From Parabacteroides hominis (lineage in GTDB: Bacteria > Bacteroidota > Bacteroidia > Bacteroidales > Tannerellaceae), in NCBI RefSeq assembly GCF_014287585.1, contig NZ_JACOOJ010000027.1:6339-70338 (forward strand): DNA of 64,000 nucleotides, in the 5' to 3' direction. Made by a program: the position numbers and the translations under genes. The notes beneath the pieces were generated by a model that was not told where the DNA came from, did not search any database, and worked only from the letters and a program-made list of their open reading frames with translations. How positions within the stretch are numbered: position 1 is the first letter of the stretch; every line of letters starts with the position of its first letter. Shown one piece after another: positions 60,639 through 64,000 of this stretch.

Positions 60639-62956
60639 TGGAGCGGTCAGGAAATTTCTATAAGGCAATACAGTTGGGATATATACTTATCTCCATTCTT
60701 ATCGGATGTATGGCATATAATAGCCTCTATGAATGGCAGGAGATAGAAGCATTAGAACTTGGCAATAAAAAAATAGACGAGCTCCGAAAAGAAATAAACA
60801 ATATCAATATTCAAATGATAAAATTTTCTCTATTGGGTGAAACAATACTGGAATGGAACGATAAAGATATCGAGCATTACCATGCACGGCGTATGGCAAT
60901 GGACAGTATGCTCTGCCGTTTCAAGGCCACCTATCCAGCAGAGCGCATCGATAGTGTGCGCAGTCTTTTAGAGGATAAGGAACGACAGATGTTCCAGATA
61001 GTCCGGTTAATGGATGAACAACAATCTATTAACAAGAAGATAGCCAATCAAATTCCGGTTATTGTGCAGAAAAGTGTGCAGGAACAGTCCAAAAAGCCAA
61101 AACGAAAAGGTTTCTTGGGCATCTTTGGCAAAAAAGAGGGAACGAAGCCAACGACAACAACGACTACGCTCCGTTCATCCAATAGAAACATGGTCAACGA
61201 ACAGAAAGCGCAGAGCCGTCGATTGTCAGAACAAGCCGATAGTCTTGCTGCCCGTAATGCAGAACTTAACAGACAACTGCAAGGATTGATTTGCCAAATC
61301 GAAAAGAAGGTACAATCTGATTTACAAAATAGAGAAAGCGAGATAACAGCGATGCGTAAAAAATCATTTATGCAGATAGGCGGCTTGATGGGATTTGTTC
61401 TTTTGCTGTTGGTCATTTCCTATATCATCATACACCGTGATGCAAAGAACATTAAACGATACAAACGCAAGACAACGGATTTGATCGAGCAATTGGAACA
61501 GTCCGTGCAACAAAATGAGGTACTCATAACCTCCCGAAAGAAAGCGGTACATACTATTACCCATGAGTTGCGTACACCACTGACGGCAATAACTGGCTAT
61601 ACCGAACTTTTGCGGAAAGAATGCAATAGCGGTAATAATGGGCAATATATCCGAAATATACTGCAATCCTCCGACCGTATGCGGGATATGCTCAACACTT
61701 TGCTTGACTTCTTCCGCCTGGACAACGGCAAGGAACAGCCCCGTCTGTCACCCTGCCGGATTTCTGCAATCACGCACACACTTGAAACGGAGTTCATTCC
61801 TGTTGCAGTGAACAAAGGGTTGTCCTTGTCCGTGAAGACTGGACACGATGCCATTGTATTGACCGACAAAGAGCGAATAATACAAATCGGGAATAACCTG
61901 CTGTCAAACGCAGTCAAGTTCACAGAAGAAGGCGGTGTTTCTTTGATTACTGAATATGATAATGGAGTTCTGACACTGGTCGTTGAAGATACAGGTACAG
62001 GCATGACAGAAGAGGAACAGAAACAAGCGTTCGGTGCGTTTGAACGTCTATCAAATGCCGCCGCAAAGGAGGGTTTCGGGCTTGGGCTTGCCATAATGCG
62101 TAATATTGTGTCGATGCTTGGCGGAACAATCCGTTTGGACAGCAAGAAAGGGAAAGGCAGTCGTTTCACAGTTGAAATTTCTATGCAGGAAGCTGAAGAA
62201 CAGCTTGGATATACAAGCAATACACCTGTTTATCATAACAATAAATTCCATGATGTTGTCGCCATTGACAATGATGAGGTATTACTTCTGATGCTGAAAG
62301 AGATGTACTCCCAAGAAGGAATACACTGCGACACTTGCACCGATGCTGCGGAACTGATGGAAATGATACGCCAGAAAGAATACAGCCTGTTGCTGACAGA
62401 CTTGAATATGCCCGGTATAAACGGTTTCGAATTACTGGAACTGTTGCGTTCGTCCAACGTGGGCAATTCACCAACAATCCCGGTGGTTGTGGCAACCGCT
62501 TCGGGCAGTTGTAACAAAGGGGAACTATTGGCAAAAGGCTTTGCCGGATGCCTGTTCAAGCCGTTCTCCATATCGGAGTTGATGGAGGTTTCCGACAGGT
62601 GTGCCATAAAAGAAACACCGGACGGGAAACCGGATTTTTCAGCTTTGCTGTCTTACGGCAATGAAGCCGTTATGCTGGAAAAGTTGATGACGGAAACTGA
62701 AAAAGAGATGCAGACAATACGGGAAGCGGCAACAGAAAAAGACCTGCAAAAGCTGGATTCCCTGACACACCACCTGCGCAGCTCGTGGGAGGTGCTACGT
62801 GCCGACCAACCGCTAAATGTACTTTACAGATTGCTTCATGGCGATGTACTCCCGGATGGTGAAGCGTTAAGCCATGCCGTGACTGCCGTGCTGGATAAGG
62901 GAGCGGAAATAATCCGGTTGGCAGAAGAGGAAAGGAGAAAATACGAAGATGGATAA
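60638..62956 (+). CDS. rteA: RteA, hybrid sensor histidine kinase
   Basis: 772 residues. An N-terminal membrane helix (LGYILISILIGCMAYNSLYE), a periplasmic helical part, a second helix (GLMGFVLLLLVISYIIIHRD), a coiled coil, the dimerisation/phospho-acceptor domain (KAVHTITHELRTPLTAITGY, H-box), an ATPase domain (NNLLSNAVKFTEEGG, LVVEDTGTGMTEEEQ, FGLGLAIMRNIV), a receiver domain (LLLTDLNMPGINGFELLELL with the Asp) and a C-terminal Hpt-like helix (LDSLTHHLRSSWEVLRA). It signals to RteB. The stop overlaps the rteB start by eight bases. Confidence 0.95.
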   Translation: MERSGNFYKAIQLGYILISILIGCMAYNSLYEWQEIEALELGNKKIDELRKEINNINIQMIKFSLLGETILEWNDKDIEHYHARRMAMDSMLCRFKATYPAERIDSVRSLLEDKERQMFQIVRLMDEQQSINKKIANQIPVIVQKSVQEQSKKPKRKGFLGIFGKKEGTKPTTTTTTLRSSNRNMVNEQKAQSRRLSEQADSLAARNAELNRQLQGLICQIEKKVQSDLQNRESEITAMRKKSFMQIGGLMGFVLLLLVISYIIIHRDAKNIKRYKRKTTDLIEQLEQSVQQNEVLITSRKKAVHTITHELRTPLTAITGYTELLRKECNSGNNGQYIRNILQSSDRMRDMLNTLLDFFRLDNGKEQPRLSPCRISAITHTLETEFIPVAVNKGLSLSVKTGHDAIVLTDKERIIQIGNNLLSNAVKFTEEGGVSLITEYDNGVLTLVVEDTGTGMTEEEQKQAFGAFERLSNAAAKEGFGLGLAIMRNIVSMLGGTIRLDSKKGKGSRFTVEISMQEAEEQLGYTSNTPVYHNNKFHDVVAIDNDEVLLLMLKEMYSQEGIHCDTCTDAAELMEMIRQKEYSLLLTDLNMPGINGFELLELLRSSNVGNSPTIPVVVATASGSCNKGELLAKGFAGCLFKPFSISELMEVSDRCAIKETPDGKPDFSALLSYGNEAVMLEKLMTETEKEMQTIREAATEKDLQKLDSLTHHLRSSWEVLRADQPLNVLYRLLHGDVLPDGEALSHAVTAVLDKGAEIIRLAEEERRKYEDG

Positions 62957-64000
62957 GACAACAATAATTGTGGTAGAAGACAATATCGTGTACTGCGAGT
63001 TTGTCTGCAACATGCTGGCGCGGGAGGGCTACCGCACCGTGAAGGCTTACCACCTCTCAACCGCGAAGAAACATCTACAACAGGCGACAGATAATGACAT
63101 CGTGGTTGCCGACCTGCGCCTGCCTGACGGTAACGGCATTGACCTTTTGCGCTGGATGCGAAAGGAGGGAAAGATGCAGCCCTTCATCATTATGACCGAC
63201 TACGCCGAAGTTAATACCGCCGTGGAAAGCATGAAACTCGGCTCGATAGACTATATTCCCCAACAGCTTGTGGAGGATAAACTTGTCCCCCTGATCCGTT
63301 CCATACTGAAAGAACGTCAGGCAGGACAACGCCGTATGCCTGTGTTCGCCCGTGACGGTTCCGCATTTCAGAAAATCATGCACCGTATAAGGCTGGTAGC
63401 CGCTACCGATATGAGCGTGATGATATTCGGAGAGAACGGCACGGGTAAGGAACATATTGCCCACCACCTGCACGACAAGAGCAAGCGGGCAGTCAAGCCA
63501 TTCGTGGCGGTGGACTGCGGTTCACTCACCAAAGAGCTTGCGCCCTCGGCCTTCTTCGGACACGTCAAGGGAGCGTTTACAGGAGCAGATTGTGCCAAGA
63601 AAGGATATTTCCATGAGGCGGAAGGCGGCACGCTGTTTCTGGACGAGGTAGGAAACCTCGCGTTGGAAACCCAACAGATGTTGCTCCGCGCCATACAGGA
63701 GAGGCGGTATCGCCCGGTCGGAGACAAGGCAGACAGGAGTTTCAATGTCCGCATCATCGCCGCCATCAACGAGGATCTGGAAGCGGCAGTGAGTGAAAAG
63801 CGTTTTCGGCAGGATCTTCTGTACCGCCTGCACGACTTCGGGATAACCGTTCCTCCGTTGCGTGACTGTCAGGAAGACATCATGCCGCTGGCAGAGTTCT
63901 TCCGTGATATGGCAAACAGAGAGCTGGAGTGTAGCGTGAGCGGGTTCAGTTCCGAAGCACGTAAAGCGTTGCTGACACACGCATGGCCGGGCAACGTGCG
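62949..64000 (+). CDS. rteB: RteB, NtrC-type response regulator (3' end outside window)
   Basis: 350 codons visible from MDKTTIIVVEDNIVYCEFVC at 62949; the frame is open to the last base. Receiver domain (~1-120; phospho-acceptor Asp in IVVADLRLPDGNGIDLL), then a sigma-54 AAA+ domain: Walker A MIFGENGTGKEHIAHH, GAFTGADCAKKGYF (sigma-54 contact GAFTGA), EGGTLFLDEVGNLALETQQM (Walker B) and RFRQDLLYRLHDFGITVPPL. The DNA-binding domain is missing because the window ends. RteB activates rteC in CTnDOT, which then switches on excision. Overlaps rteA by eight bases. Confidence 0.95.
   Translation, partial: MDKTTIIVVEDNIVYCEFVCNMLAREGYRTVKAYHLSTAKKHLQQATDNDIVVADLRLPDGNGIDLLRWMRKEGKMQPFIIMTDYAEVNTAVESMKLGSIDYIPQQLVEDKLVPLIRSILKERQAGQRRMPVFARDGSAFQKIMHRIRLVAATDMSVMIFGENGTGKEHIAHHLHDKSKRAVKPFVAVDCGSLTKELAPSAFFGHVKGAFTGADCAKKGYFHEAEGGTLFLDEVGNLALETQQMLLRAIQERRYRPVGDKADRSFNVRIIAAINEDLEAAVSEKRFRQDLLYRLHDFGITVPPLRDCQEDIMPLAEFFRDMANRELECSVSGFSSEARKALLTHAWPGNV

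Larger units (their letters stand above)
39599..64000 (+). mobile_element. CTnDOT/CTnERL-type conjugative transposon (left part)
   Basis: An IntDOT-like integrase, the excision operon xis2c-xis2d-orf3-exc, a DUF1896 gene, the giant methylase/helicase, and tetQ-rteA-rteB occur in the order typical of the CTnDOT family. The coding sequence is noticeably richer in GC (clearly so from 46 to 58 kb) than the peptide cluster at the left. The Hachiman island (about 41.5-46.1 kb) and tetQ are AT-rich patches inside it. The mobilisation and transfer genes, rteC and the right end lie beyond the window. In this family tetracycline induces rteAB, which through RteC activates excision and transfer. Confidence 0.9.

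Noticed and set aside
39599..64000. ermF or other antibiotic resistance cargo besides tetQ
   Set aside because: No rRNA methylase, beta-lactamase or aminoglycoside gene is present in this part of the element.
1..64000. tRNA or rRNA genes
   Set aside because: I found no cloverleaf or rRNA-like segment; the element does not sit at a tRNA gene.

Overview
The window looks like chromosomal DNA of a gut Bacteroidales bacterium, most likely Parabacteroides or a close relative. The evidence is Bacteroidetes promoters (TTTG, about 19-20 bases, TAnnTTTG), SusC-type TonB and FecR proteins, 6-bladed beta-propeller lipoproteins, and an integrated CTnDOT/CTnERL-type conjugative transposon carrying tetQ-rteA-rteB. 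The genus is inferred from gene content only.

Left part, 1-13.5 kb, minus strand: a locus of the 'GG-Bacteroidales' radical-SAM peptide type. Five short precursors share a leader ending in VGG and a Cys-rich CC-x-CGC core. They sit in repeating modules of promoter, precursor(s) and propeller lipoprotein. Upstream are a family 4 glycosyltransferase, a half-size LanC-like protein, a stand-alone LytTR regulator, a DUF3244 protein and a TPR/HTH regulator. The three precursor promoters share one geometry. Two of them carry paired 10-bp boxes spaced 22 bp, as expected for a LytTR protein; the third has one box. Farther upstream (9.3-13 kb) the locus is broken up: fragments of a radical SAM enzyme, a SPASM/pseudo-rSAM protein, a family 2 glycosyltransferase, a polysaccharide pyruvyl transferase and DUF3244, with a 365-bp direct repeat flanking a chimeric propeller gene.

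Middle part, 13.5-39.5 kb, ordinary chromosome: a TPR protein; a biotin-dependent acyl-CoA carboxyltransferase/decarboxylase pair; peptide deformylase and ruvX; a sugar-phosphate transferase; an OmpA protein; GDP-fucose and dTDP-glucose genes (gmd, fcl, rfbA); an HdeD membrane protein; a FecR/TonB receptor/DUF4249 uptake operon; an AAA ATPase; and a complete trp operon (trpB-E-G-D-C-F-A). The trp operon is preceded by a promoter, a 20-residue leader peptide with three consecutive Trp codons, and a terminator hairpin, which is a textbook attenuator. A large inverted repeat lies between trpF and trpA.

Right part, about 39.6 kb to the end: the conjugative transposon. It begins at a candidate GTAnnTTTGC core site, followed by an IntDOT-like integrase, a small conserved gene, and then a cargo island with a Hachiman anti-phage system (XRE regulator, HamA, HamB). 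hamB is split by an IS982-family element with 20-bp terminal repeats and a 7-bp target duplication; removing the element and one duplicate restores a 706-residue frame exactly. After the island come small HTH genes, the excision operon (xis2c, xis2d, orf3, exc), a DUF1896 gene, a 1946-residue methylase/helicase, and tetQ-rteA-rteB with its leader. rteB runs off the window; the transfer genes, rteC and the far end of the element are not included.
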